Source: Spirosoma sp. SC4-14
GTDB taxonomy: Bacteria > Bacteroidota > Bacteroidia > Cytophagales > Spirosomataceae
Direction: 5' to 3'
DNA length: 64,000 bases
Assembly: GCF_037201965.1 (NCBI RefSeq)
Contig: NZ_CP147518.1
Span: 2,541,001 to 2,605,000 of the forward strand
Below the pieces are notes generated by a model that did no database searches, was not told the origin of the DNA, and saw only the letters and a program-made list of their open reading frames with translations. The translations under genes and the position numbers were made by a program. Below are positions 25,345-33,372 of this stretch, one piece after another; the stretch's first letter is position 1, and every line of letters starts with the position of its first letter.

Positions 25345-27597
25345 ATGAAAAAGAAAATCTGGTTTGCTGGCCTTATGGCTGCCTCAGCTCTGGTAGTTAC
25401 CTGTCAGGTATCGCGTAATTCGTCGATGGGAACAACGCAGCAATCGACGAAGGCTACCACTACCGACGTTGCCGACACCGTTCCTGCATTCACGGCCAAT
25501 CCGTCGCCCGCCTATTTAACGCCCGAGCAGAGCTTAAAAACCTTTCGGTTGCCTGAGGGCTATCATCTGGAACTGGTTGCCAGCGAACCCATGATTCATG
25601 AGCCCGTTGCCGTTGCCTGGGATGGTAATGCCCGGATGTACGTAGCCGAAATGGATACCTACATGCAGGACATTGACGGCTCAAACGAGCATGCGCCCAT
25701 CAGCCGGGTAAAGTTGCTGGAAGATACAGATGGCGACGGCAAAATGGACAAAAGTTCGGTGTTTATCGATAAACTGCTGTTGCCCCGTATGCTGATGTGT
25801 GTCGGACACGAATTACTGGTCAACGAAACCGATACCTACGATATTTATAGCTATAAAGATACCAACGGCGATGGAGTTGCCGATCAAAAAAGACCCGTAT
25901 TTGAACTGGGCCGAAAAGCACCCGGTAATCTGGAGCACCAGCGTAGCGGCCTCGACTGGAATCTCGACAACTGGATTTATGTGACCGTCGACCCGATCCG
26001 GTTCCGGTATAGCAATGGCGTGTTGAAAGCTGACTCAATTCCCAGCGGATCGGGTGGGCAGTGGGGGCTCACGCACGATAATTACGGCCGCTTGTATTTT
26101 TCATCGGCGGGTGGCGAAGTGCCAGCGCTGGGTTTTCAAATTAACCCCATTTATGGCCGCATGGAATTTTCCGATCAGTATACGCAGGAGTTCAACGCTG
26201 TTTGGCCAATCATCAAAACACCCGATATTCAGGGGGGCGTGCCCCGCATTCGTACGACCGATACGACCCTCAATCACTTTACCGCCAGTTGCGGCCAGGT
26301 CGTTTTTCGGGGCGATCGGTTACCTGCCGATCTATCGGGCGATTTGCTGATTAGCGAACCCGTTGGCCGCCTGATTCGGCGGGCAAAAGTCATCAATAAA
26401 GATGGAAAGACAACGCTCGAAAACGCCTATGACAAGCAGGAATTTATAGCCTCAACGGACATGAATTTCCGGGTCGTAAATATGTATACTGGTCCTGATG
26501 GTTGCCTCTATCTGGTCGATATGAACCGGGGAATTATTCAGGAAGGCAACTGGACCCGCCCCGGAAGTTACCTGCGCCCGCAGATTCAGCGGCTTGGTCT
26601 GGATAAAAACATTCAGCACGGTCGTATTTATCGACTGGTACACGACGGCATGAAGCCGGGACAGGCTCCGCATATGCTCGATGAACCGGGCAGTAAACTG
26701 GTTACCTACCTGGATCATCCGAACGGCTGGTGGCGCGACAACGCCCAGAAAGAACTCATCGTGCGCAACGACCGGTCGGTGGTGCCAACGCTGAAAGCAA
26801 TGGCCAATCGCCAGCAAAATGCCACAGCTCTGGGCCGGATTCATGCCCTCTGGACACTAGAAGGACTCAATGTACTGGATAAAGCAACCATTCAGAAAGC
26901 CCTTGAAGACGATGATGCGCAGGTGCGCCGTACGGCTGTTCGACTAACGGAACCCTATCTGAAACAAAACGATGAGCAATGGCTGACACAATTGAGCCAC
27001 TTGAAAAACGACCCCAGCTTCGACGTTCGGACACAGGTAATTCTGTCGGCTTCCTACAGTTCGTTGCCTGCTGCCAGAGCCTTGTCGCAGGAAATGCGGG
27101 CGGCAGCACCAGCCAATGAAATGCTGGCCCGAGCCCAAGTGAGCCTCGACAAAAACGAAGATGTGAAAAAGTTTGGGTTGAAACTGGGGCGGTTGGACGA
27201 AGCCGACCGGAAACTGGTGCTCAACGGGGCTACGATCTATAAATCGCTCTGCGCAACCTGCCATGGTATCGACGGAAAAGGCTTGCCCAGCAAGGTAGCT
27301 CCTTCGCTGGTGGGCTCGCAACGCCTACGTAATCAGGACAAAAACATTCCGATTCAGATTTTGCTGCATGGGCTGTCAGGTCCCATTGATGAGCAAACCT
27401 ATCCCGATATGATGCCGCCTATGGGTGCTAATGACGACGAGTGGATTGCTTCCGTTCTGAGCTATGTTCGGAATGAGTTTGCTCCAGCAGTTCCGATTCG
27501 TCCAACTGATGTAAAAGCGGCTCGGGCAAAAACCGCAGGCCGGGATAAAACCTGGACACTAGCTGAACTCATCAAGCCAAAAGAGGGTGAAAAATAG
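25345..27597 (+). CDS. PVC-type/sorbosone-dehydrogenase-like propeller protein with HEAT-like region and cytochrome c
   Basis: 750 residues. The N-terminus (MKKKIWFAGLMAASALVVTC) ends in a possible lipobox cysteine at about 20. A glucose/sorbosone-dehydrogenase-like beta-propeller follows (FRLPEGYHLELVASEPMIHE, PVAVAWDGNARMYVAEMDTY, LLEDTDGDGKMDKSSVF, NTGPDG-like MYTGPDGCLYLVDMNRG). Next is a helical repeat region (VTYLDHPNGWWRDNAQKEL, DDDAQVRRTAVRLTEPYL), then a heme c domain near the end with CATCH at about 636-640 and a likely Met ligand in YPDMMPPMGAND. This layout is known from membrane-bound dehydrogenase-like proteins of Planctomycetes and Bacteroidota, whose substrates are mostly unknown. 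A second cytochrome-bearing sugar oxidoreductase in one locus points to stepwise periplasmic oxidation. Confidence 0.88.
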   Translation: MKKKIWFAGLMAASALVVTCQVSRNSSMGTTQQSTKATTTDVADTVPAFTANPSPAYLTPEQSLKTFRLPEGYHLELVASEPMIHEPVAVAWDGNARMYVAEMDTYMQDIDGSNEHAPISRVKLLEDTDGDGKMDKSSVFIDKLLLPRMLMCVGHELLVNETDTYDIYSYKDTNGDGVADQKRPVFELGRKAPGNLEHQRSGLDWNLDNWIYVTVDPIRFRYSNGVLKADSIPSGSGGQWGLTHDNYGRLYFSSAGGEVPALGFQINPIYGRMEFSDQYTQEFNAVWPIIKTPDIQGGVPRIRTTDTTLNHFTASCGQVVFRGDRLPADLSGDLLISEPVGRLIRRAKVINKDGKTTLENAYDKQEFIASTDMNFRVVNMYTGPDGCLYLVDMNRGIIQEGNWTRPGSYLRPQIQRLGLDKNIQHGRIYRLVHDGMKPGQAPHMLDEPGSKLVTYLDHPNGWWRDNAQKELIVRNDRSVVPTLKAMANRQQNATALGRIHALWTLEGLNVLDKATIQKALEDDDAQVRRTAVRLTEPYLKQNDEQWLTQLSHLKNDPSFDVRTQVILSASYSSLPAARALSQEMRAAAPANEMLARAQVSLDKNEDVKKFGLKLGRLDEADRKLVLNGATIYKSLCATCHGIDGKGLPSKVAPSLVGSQRLRNQDKNIPIQILLHGLSGPIDEQTYPDMMPPMGANDDEWIASVLSYVRNEFAPAVPIRPTDVKAARAKTAGRDKTWTLAELIKPKEGEK

Positions 27598-28531
27598 CAT
27601 TCTTGTACTGATTGTCATTGCTTTCGGACCAGCTATCGTTGCGGGGGCTGGTGTTCCGGCACCCGCTTACCGAAGTGAACTGAGAATACCTTATTGTACG
27701 GTTGATGGCAATGTGTTAACCCTCAATGCGTTTTTGCCCATCGATGCGAAGAAGCCAACCCCCGTTATGGTCGATATTCATGGTGGTTGGTGGAGTGGGG
27801 GGGAGCCGGTAACGGGTATTCCCGATTATCTGGCAAAAAAAGGCATTGCCCTATTTTCGATTTCGTATCGGCTGGGTGAACGGGGCGGTTTTCCACAAAA
27901 CATCCGCGACTGTCGCAATGCCATTCGGTTTATTAGAAAAAATGCTGCCCGGTTTAACATCGATCCCGATCGGATCGACTGTATGGGTGGGTCGGCTGGG
28001 GGGCATCTGAGCCTGATGGTGGCTATGGTCCCCGACGATTTCGACGATGGTGGACCCACCGATGAGCTGGAAGGGTACAGTGCCCGTGTTGCCGGTTGTT
28101 TTGGATTCATTGCCCCTACCGATTTTATCCGATTCTGGAATCAGGGCCCCGACGATGCCGTGACGAGTGCATATGGTGGCATAACGTTTCGCGTGCCTGA
28201 TCCTAAGATTCCCTATGACTCAAGGCCCCGCTTACGCATGTTGTTTCATGGTATTACACCGGATTCGCCGGAGCACATGGCTTTATACCGGCGGATGTGC
28301 CCAATGGGACAAGTGCGGAAAGATGTGCCGCCATTGCTCATTTGCGATGGCGATATTGATCCTATTGTGCCGGGGTTGCATGGGAAGTTGCTGCACGAAA
28401 AACTGCAAAACCTTGGGGCTGATACCACGTATTGGATGAGTGTCAATGGTGGACACGCATTCCCATCTGGCGATGGATTTATGGATTTGCTGGATGCTTT
28501 CCTGATTCGAACGCTGAAATTGACGGAGTAA
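27587..28531 (+). CDS. Exported alpha/beta hydrolase (acetyl-esterase/BD-FAE-like)
   Basis: 314 residues starting at a GTG that overlaps the end of the previous gene by 11 bases, so translation is probably coupled. The N-terminus is a signal peptide (LVLIVIAFGPAIVAGAG). Seen: oxyanion-hole motif MVDIHGGWWSGGEPV, the nucleophile elbow RIDCMGGSAGGHLSLM (G-x-S-A-G), an acid in LLICDGDIDPIVPGLH, and the catalytic His in VNGGHAFPSGDG. The family includes esterases that remove acetyl or feruloyl groups from plant glycans. In this setting it might also open a sugar lactone made by the PQQ enzyme, but the sequence does not decide. The next gene begins 18 bases on. Confidence 0.9.
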   Translation: MKNSILVLIVIAFGPAIVAGAGVPAPAYRSELRIPYCTVDGNVLTLNAFLPIDAKKPTPVMVDIHGGWWSGGEPVTGIPDYLAKKGIALFSISYRLGERGGFPQNIRDCRNAIRFIRKNAARFNIDPDRIDCMGGSAGGHLSLMVAMVPDDFDDGGPTDELEGYSARVAGCFGFIAPTDFIRFWNQGPDDAVTSAYGGITFRVPDPKIPYDSRPRLRMLFHGITPDSPEHMALYRRMCPMGQVRKDVPPLLICDGDIDPIVPGLHGKLLHEKLQNLGADTTYWMSVNGGHAFPSGDGFMDLLDAFLIRTLKLTE

Positions 28532-28549
28532 CTCTAGGGCGCAGATCGT

Positions 28550-29833
28550 ATGCAAAGGCTTATTTTTCTGATCGTTATCCTTATTTTTTGCCAGACTCTT
28601 ACGGCCAATAGCCAGTCGAGGACGGTTGTTTATGATGAAACGGGGTGTTTGTACACCAGCTATAAAGGGCTGGTGATGGCGGGCTATCAGGGATGGTTTG
28701 CGGCTCAGGGTGATGCGTCGAATCGGGGTTGGCATCATTACCAGAAGAAAGACACATTTGAACCGGGGCATGCTTCGATCGACTTTTGGCCCGATGTGAA
28801 CGAATACCCGAAAACGTATCCGACAGCTTTTTCGTATGCCGATGGGAAACCGGCCTATGTCTACAGTCCCTACGATGAGTCTAGTGTTGATCTGCATTTT
28901 AAGTGGATGAAAGAATACGGAATCGATGGCGTATTCATGCAGCGATTTCTGGTCGAAGTGAAATCCGAAAAAGGCAAACGACATTTTAATCAGGTGCTGG
29001 CCAATGCCCTGAAAGCGGCCCGAAAATACAAGCGGGCGCTCTGCATTATGTATGACTTGAGTGGCGCAACGTCGGCCGATATGGATTTACTGATCGACGA
29101 TTGGAACGAGCTTCAGCGGCAGTTCGATCTATTTAGTAATAAGGCAAATCCTACGTATCTGCGCCATAATGGTAAACCGTTGCTGGCGATCTGGGGTGTT
29201 GGCTTTAACGATGGGCGTAACTATACAGTTGCCGATGTGCAAACGGTGGTAGGGAAACTAAAGAGCTCAACCAATAAAACGTCGATTCTACTGGGCGTAC
29301 CCTACTACTGGCGAACGATGACGAAGGATACGGAACCATCGAATTTGTTACATCCGCTTATCAAAAGTGTCGACATCATTATGCCCTGGGCCGTTGGACG
29401 GTATACCGCTCAGACCTACGCATCAGTAGCCGATGCGACCTTGCCCGGCGATATAGCCTGGTGCGCAGCCAATCAGGTGGATTATGTGCCGTTGGTATTT
29501 CCAGGGTTTAGCTGGGGAAATCTAAAAAATAGCCCAGCGGTTTATAATCAGATTCCACGGCTAAAGGGCAACTTCCTCTGGCAACAGGTGGCAGGCGCCA
29601 AACAGGCAGGCGTAACGAGTTTATATGTGGCCATGTTTGATGAGGTTGACGAAGGAACCGCTATCTTTAAAACCCAAAAAGAAGGCCATCTGCCACTCAA
29701 TGCCGACGGAAAGTTTGTTGGAATCGAGGCTGATCTGGATTCGGACTACTATCTGTGGCTTACGGGGCAGGCTGCCAATTGGTTTCATGGCAGGAAGGGG
29801 TATAGCGCCGAAAAACCTTCCCGAAAAAAGTAG
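28550..29833 (+). CDS. Exported GH99/GH71-like glycoside hydrolase
   Basis: 427 residues with a signal peptide (RLIFLIVILIFCQTLTANSQ). The body resembles the TIM-barrel GH99-like/GH71-like proteins common in Bacteroidota: GLVMAGYQGWFAAQGDASNR, PYDESSVDLHFKWMKEYGID with GVFMQRFL, LCIMYDLSGATSADMDLLID, KPLLAIWGVGFNDG, DIIMPWAVGRYT, VPLVFPGFSWGNL and a late TSLYVAMFDEVDEGTAIFK, in which Asp/Glu residues are placed like a catalytic pair. GH99 enzymes cut mannans at internal sites and GH71 enzymes cut alpha-1,3-glucans; which activity this has is open. It ends 3 bases before a 24-bp inverted repeat. Confidence 0.8.
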   Translation: MQRLIFLIVILIFCQTLTANSQSRTVVYDETGCLYTSYKGLVMAGYQGWFAAQGDASNRGWHHYQKKDTFEPGHASIDFWPDVNEYPKTYPTAFSYADGKPAYVYSPYDESSVDLHFKWMKEYGIDGVFMQRFLVEVKSEKGKRHFNQVLANALKAARKYKRALCIMYDLSGATSADMDLLIDDWNELQRQFDLFSNKANPTYLRHNGKPLLAIWGVGFNDGRNYTVADVQTVVGKLKSSTNKTSILLGVPYYWRTMTKDTEPSNLLHPLIKSVDIIMPWAVGRYTAQTYASVADATLPGDIAWCAANQVDYVPLVFPGFSWGNLKNSPAVYNQIPRLKGNFLWQQVAGAKQAGVTSLYVAMFDEVDEGTAIFKTQKEGHLPLNADGKFVGIEADLDSDYYLWLTGQAANWFHGRKGYSAEKPSRKK

Positions 29834-29836
29834 GAT

Positions 29837-29912
29837 ATTAGCAGAACTGTGGCACGGTTATAACAGACCCAAGGGCATCTGGCCCACTTAACCGTACCAC
29901 AGTTCTGCTAAT
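29837..29912. repeat. 24-bp inverted repeat between GH99-like and GH43 genes
   Basis: Arms 29837-29860 and 29889-29912 pair with a single mismatch. The right-arm word CCGTACCACAGTTCTG is almost the same as CCGTGCCACGGTTCTG in the palindrome at 35786-35816, so this belongs to a dispersed family. An ATG at 29911 in the arm is open into the GH43 frame but is not the likely start. Confidence 0.85.
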
Positions 29913-29931
29913 GTCCTCTAAAAAAGAACCT

Positions 29932-31497
29932 ATGCTTCGCTTTATTCCGTCTGCTCTTCTGTGTCTATCCGTTGCCATTTCCAGTATAGCTCAGTCTGTT
30001 TCGCAACCTAAGCCGGTTATTACCTACCGAAATCCGGTTATTGCGGGCGATTTTGCCGATCCATCCGTTATTCGGGTTGGTGATATCTACTATGCTGCCG
30101 GAACATCGTCGGAGTGGGGGCCTGCCTATCCTGTCTATACCTCGAAAGATCTGGTAAACTGGGCATATGTAGGACCGGTTTTTCAGAATCTGCCCGACTG
30201 GACAATGGGAAGCTACTGGGCTCCGGAATTGTTTTATCGGAACGGGACTTTTTATGTATACTACACCGCACGCCGTAAGTCCGATAAGCATTCGTATATC
30301 GGTGTGGCTTCTACCCGCGATCTTCGAAAAGGGTTTACCGATCATGGCCTTTTACTGGAATGGACTTCGGAGGCAATCGACGCTTTTGTGGTTGAAGACG
30401 CCGGAAAACTGTACATTAGCTGGAAAGCCTACGGGCTCGATAAAGGCAAAGACATCGAAATTCTGGGAGCCGAACTATCGGCAGATGGACTCAAAGTTGT
30501 TGGGAAAGCGTTTCCGATGCTGAAAGCCGATGGCAACAACTGGGAATCGGGAGGAGCCGAAGGGCAGGCTATTTTTAAACACGGCCGCTATTATTACATG
30601 ACTTATTCGGGCAATACCTGTTGCGGAGCCCAGTGTAACTATCAGGTAGGTCTAGCCCGCGCCGAAAAATTGCAGGGGCCGTGGGAGAAATATGCCGGTA
30701 ATCCGGTGCTGGTTAGCGACGAAAGCTGGAAATGCCCCGGCCATGGAACGGTCGTAACAACGCCCGATAATCGGTTCTTTTATCTGCATCATGCGTATAG
30801 CGCTGTCGATTTTACCCAGGTCGGCCGTCAGGGTGTGCTGAGCGAGCTGGTCTGGAACGAAAAAACACAATGGCCTGTCTTTCGCTACGGTACAACACCA
30901 CCCGCTCAGGCCGAAAGTCCACTACCAGCCTGGCAGAAAAATATACCTGATCGGGCTATCGATTTCAGTGAAAATGTAACCGATATACCCTGGGTTTGGG
31001 ATGTGAGTTTGCCAAAACCCATCTTTACTATTGAGAATAGAGCTTTGCAATTGGCTAATACTACCATCAATACAACCGGTACCTTTCTGGGATTGGTGAT
31101 TAAAAAAGGCTCCTATACGTTTACGACCGAAATCAATCCCGTACAAAATTCGCTTCAAAGCATTTGTCTCTATGGCGATGCCAGCAATGCGTTGGGGCTG
31201 GGTGTTCGTAACAATCAGGTAGAGTTGTGGCAAGTGAAAGACGGGCAGCGTAGGGTGCTCAGAACAGCGCCGATTGCCGATGTATCAGCACCTGTTCGGC
31301 TTCAGCTTCGCAGTCGTTTCGGGCAGTTTTACGAATTTAGCTGGCAGACAACCAATGGAAAAACGCAGTTAATGACCGATGCCTGGCTCGATGGTTCGTT
31401 CTTGCCACGCTGGGATCGGGCTCCACGAGTTGGGTTGAGCGTTGCCGGAGATAAGGCAGTGGGTTCGGTACGGTCAGTACGGATAACGTATGAATAA
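29932..31497 (+). CDS. Exported glycoside hydrolase family 43 enzyme
   Basis: About 521 residues from the ATG at 29932, with a signal peptide (IPSALLCLSVAISSIAQS). GH43 members are five-bladed propellers, mostly arabinosidases, xylosidases and galactosidases. Seen: the catalytic-base block GDFADPSVIRVGDIYYAAGT, YPVYTSKDLVNWAYVGPVF, DWTMGSYWAPELFYRNGTF, the pKa-modulating Asp in SEAIDAFVVEDAGKLYISWK, the likely acid Glu in NWESGGAEGQAIFKHG, and CPGHGTVVTTPDNRFFYLHH. After residue about 350 a separate beta domain follows (PIFTIENRALQLANTT; WQTTNGKTQLMTDAWLDGSF), like the C-terminal concanavalin-type domain of GH43. It is the last gene of the locus on this strand with a clear glycan role. Confidence 0.92.
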   Translation: MLRFIPSALLCLSVAISSIAQSVSQPKPVITYRNPVIAGDFADPSVIRVGDIYYAAGTSSEWGPAYPVYTSKDLVNWAYVGPVFQNLPDWTMGSYWAPELFYRNGTFYVYYTARRKSDKHSYIGVASTRDLRKGFTDHGLLLEWTSEAIDAFVVEDAGKLYISWKAYGLDKGKDIEILGAELSADGLKVVGKAFPMLKADGNNWESGGAEGQAIFKHGRYYYMTYSGNTCCGAQCNYQVGLARAEKLQGPWEKYAGNPVLVSDESWKCPGHGTVVTTPDNRFFYLHHAYSAVDFTQVGRQGVLSELVWNEKTQWPVFRYGTTPPAQAESPLPAWQKNIPDRAIDFSENVTDIPWVWDVSLPKPIFTIENRALQLANTTINTTGTFLGLVIKKGSYTFTTEINPVQNSLQSICLYGDASNALGLGVRNNQVELWQVKDGQRRVLRTAPIADVSAPVRLQLRSRFGQFYEFSWQTTNGKTQLMTDAWLDGSFLPRWDRAPRVGLSVAGDKAVGSVRSVRITYE

Positions 31498-31654
31498 AAG
31501 GGTGTAATTCAGGAAGCGAAAATGGATTCTTCTTCGTCGGAACAGACAGAAAATAGCCAGCGAATCGACAACAGTGTTTAGTAGGATGCAATCCAGTCTT
31601 ATCTTTACCCAATTGTCTAAACACCCTGGTGTTTTATCTTGTTCTCGTTAAAGA

Positions 31655-33319
31655 ATGAAAAACCCTTGTCGACTTTATTGTAACCTGCTCCTAATTGTCT
31701 GTTGTGCATTACCGCTGGCTGGGTATGCCCAACGCGATTCGGTGATCGTAACCGGACGAATTCGCCATTTGTCGGCTCAGTTATATCGCGAAGCCTCCTC
31801 GGTTCAGATTAGCCGGAATAATATTCTTCAATCCAGTCGTGAACTGGCCCGGCAGGCTCCTTTGAATGTGGATGGTTCGTTTCGCGTGTCGATGCCGCTA
31901 ATTTATCCGCAGGAGGAAATGTATTTCACCTATGGGCGGATTTCTACCGCTTTTCTGGCTTCGGCCGGAACGCTCAGTATTGAACTGGATGCCGATTCAT
32001 TGTTTACGGTGGCGGTTCCGTTTCAGTTTGGGGGCGTCAATGCACAGGTGAACCAGCAGTTTGCTCGTTACAAAGCCTTCGAGGCTACTTACCCCAACAA
32101 ACCCGATGCCCGAAAGCTGTCGGATCGGGTAAGCTCTATGAGCGACCCGTCGACCTACCGGGTTGTTTATGGCGAATATCTGGCCCCATTGCAGGCATTT
32201 TCGGCTAAGGAACAGCCGTTTCCGCTGCTCACCCGTTGGGTTGGCTCCGCCGATCGCTACAATGCTGCCGCCTTTGTGTACGATAAGGCGGCTTACCAGA
32301 ACGATGAAATCGACAAGTCGCTGGCAGATTCGCTCCGGCCATCCAATGATCAATTGTTGACGGGGGCTCGTGCTCTTGCGATGAATCGCTTTGGTAATTA
32401 CGTTACACAGCGCGTTTCGGCACAGGTTAGCCGGTCGAATGGAATCTCAGTTCGGGCGTTGTCGCTGTTGCTGGAGCGGTACGGTAAAAACCTTACAGCC
32501 GACGAACGGTTGCGGCTGAACGATTATGCCATTAAAAATTCGGCCCGTCCGGCCGAACTTCGGTTTTTCGACGGAATCGTTCGGCGAAATCCAGATACAC
32601 TGCAACGGCTGGTTACTTACGAAACCATGATTCAACGGAGTCGCCAGCAGTACGACAGTCTTTCGGTTAATTATCTGGCCGCCTACTGGCTGGCGAATTC
32701 ATTGCCTGCGCTGACGCTTAATTATGCCCGTTTATTATATAGCTATGCCCGGCCCCAGGTTAAGGAAACCGAACTGGCCGAATCGCTCGATGAATTATAT
32801 AGCCTTGAAGTGAAAGATAGTACCCGCATTCGGGCGGCTATCGAAACTCTGCGAAAAGCTGGACCACAGGCCAGTAGTCTGGAAATTTCGCCGGGCGTAT
32901 TTATTACGCGCAATGACCTGACGAGTGGATCATCGTTATTTAATCAGGTTATCAATGCCAACCGGGGCAAGGTTATTTATGTGCTGCTGGCATCGCCGTC
33001 GGATGAAGCTGGTCGGCAGGCGGCTCTCGATGCACAGCGTTTGCGCAACGCCTACAGCCCCCGCGATTTTGCGTTGATTTATGTGCCGATGCCCGGCAAC
33101 GATAAAGCCTTATGGCCTGAGCTGGCAACCCGCTATAATCTTTCCGGCGACCATCTGTTGCTGACAGATTCGCAGTTATATGATGCTGTCGAACGGATGC
33201 GGCCCGACGGCGATTTATCGGCAATGGTAATCAGCCGAACCGGTAAGATCGAAAAACGAAACGCACCCCTTCCCGCCGATTTCGACGAAGCCAGAAAGGT
33301 GATAAATAAAAGTTTATAG
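31655..33319 (+). CDS. Secreted protein, TlpA-like layout but without the CXXC redox site
   Basis: 554 residues with a signal peptide (LLLIVCCALPLAGYAQ). An N-terminal beta domain resembles the DUF4369-type region that precedes TlpA-family thioredoxins (DSVIVTGRIRHLSAQLYRE), followed by a long helical middle (LTADERLRLNDYAIKNSARP). The C-terminal part is thioredoxin-like: GKVIYVLLASPSDEAGRQAA, then FALIYVPMPGNDKALWPELA, HLLLTDSQLYDAVERMRPDG and AMVISRTGKIEKRNAPLPAD. Where TlpA proteins have WASWCGPC, this one has LASPSDEAG, so it cannot do thiol-disulfide exchange at that site. I have no function to offer; it may be a structural or binding relative. Its stop codon is part of a hairpin shared with the convergent M28 gene. 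Confidence 0.65.
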   Translation: MKNPCRLYCNLLLIVCCALPLAGYAQRDSVIVTGRIRHLSAQLYREASSVQISRNNILQSSRELARQAPLNVDGSFRVSMPLIYPQEEMYFTYGRISTAFLASAGTLSIELDADSLFTVAVPFQFGGVNAQVNQQFARYKAFEATYPNKPDARKLSDRVSSMSDPSTYRVVYGEYLAPLQAFSAKEQPFPLLTRWVGSADRYNAAAFVYDKAAYQNDEIDKSLADSLRPSNDQLLTGARALAMNRFGNYVTQRVSAQVSRSNGISVRALSLLLERYGKNLTADERLRLNDYAIKNSARPAELRFFDGIVRRNPDTLQRLVTYETMIQRSRQQYDSLSVNYLAAYWLANSLPALTLNYARLLYSYARPQVKETELAESLDELYSLEVKDSTRIRAAIETLRKAGPQASSLEISPGVFITRNDLTSGSSLFNQVINANRGKVIYVLLASPSDEAGRQAALDAQRLRNAYSPRDFALIYVPMPGNDKALWPELATRYNLSGDHLLLTDSQLYDAVERMRPDGDLSAMVISRTGKIEKRNAPLPADFDEARKVINKSL

Positions 33320-33372
33320 TTTACGGTTGCTCCGCAGAAGAGGAACTAATTGGCGGAGCAACCGTAAACTAT
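33316..33372. terminator. 20-bp perfect hairpin carrying the stop codons of both convergent genes
   Basis: Arms 33316-33335 and 33353-33372 are exact complements with a 17-nt loop. Both arms begin ATAG on their own strand, so the TAG at 33317-33319 ends the secreted protein gene and the mirror TAG at 33371-33369 ends the M28 gene. The inner word TTACGGTTGCTCCGC recurs exactly at 37290-37304. Confidence 0.88.
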
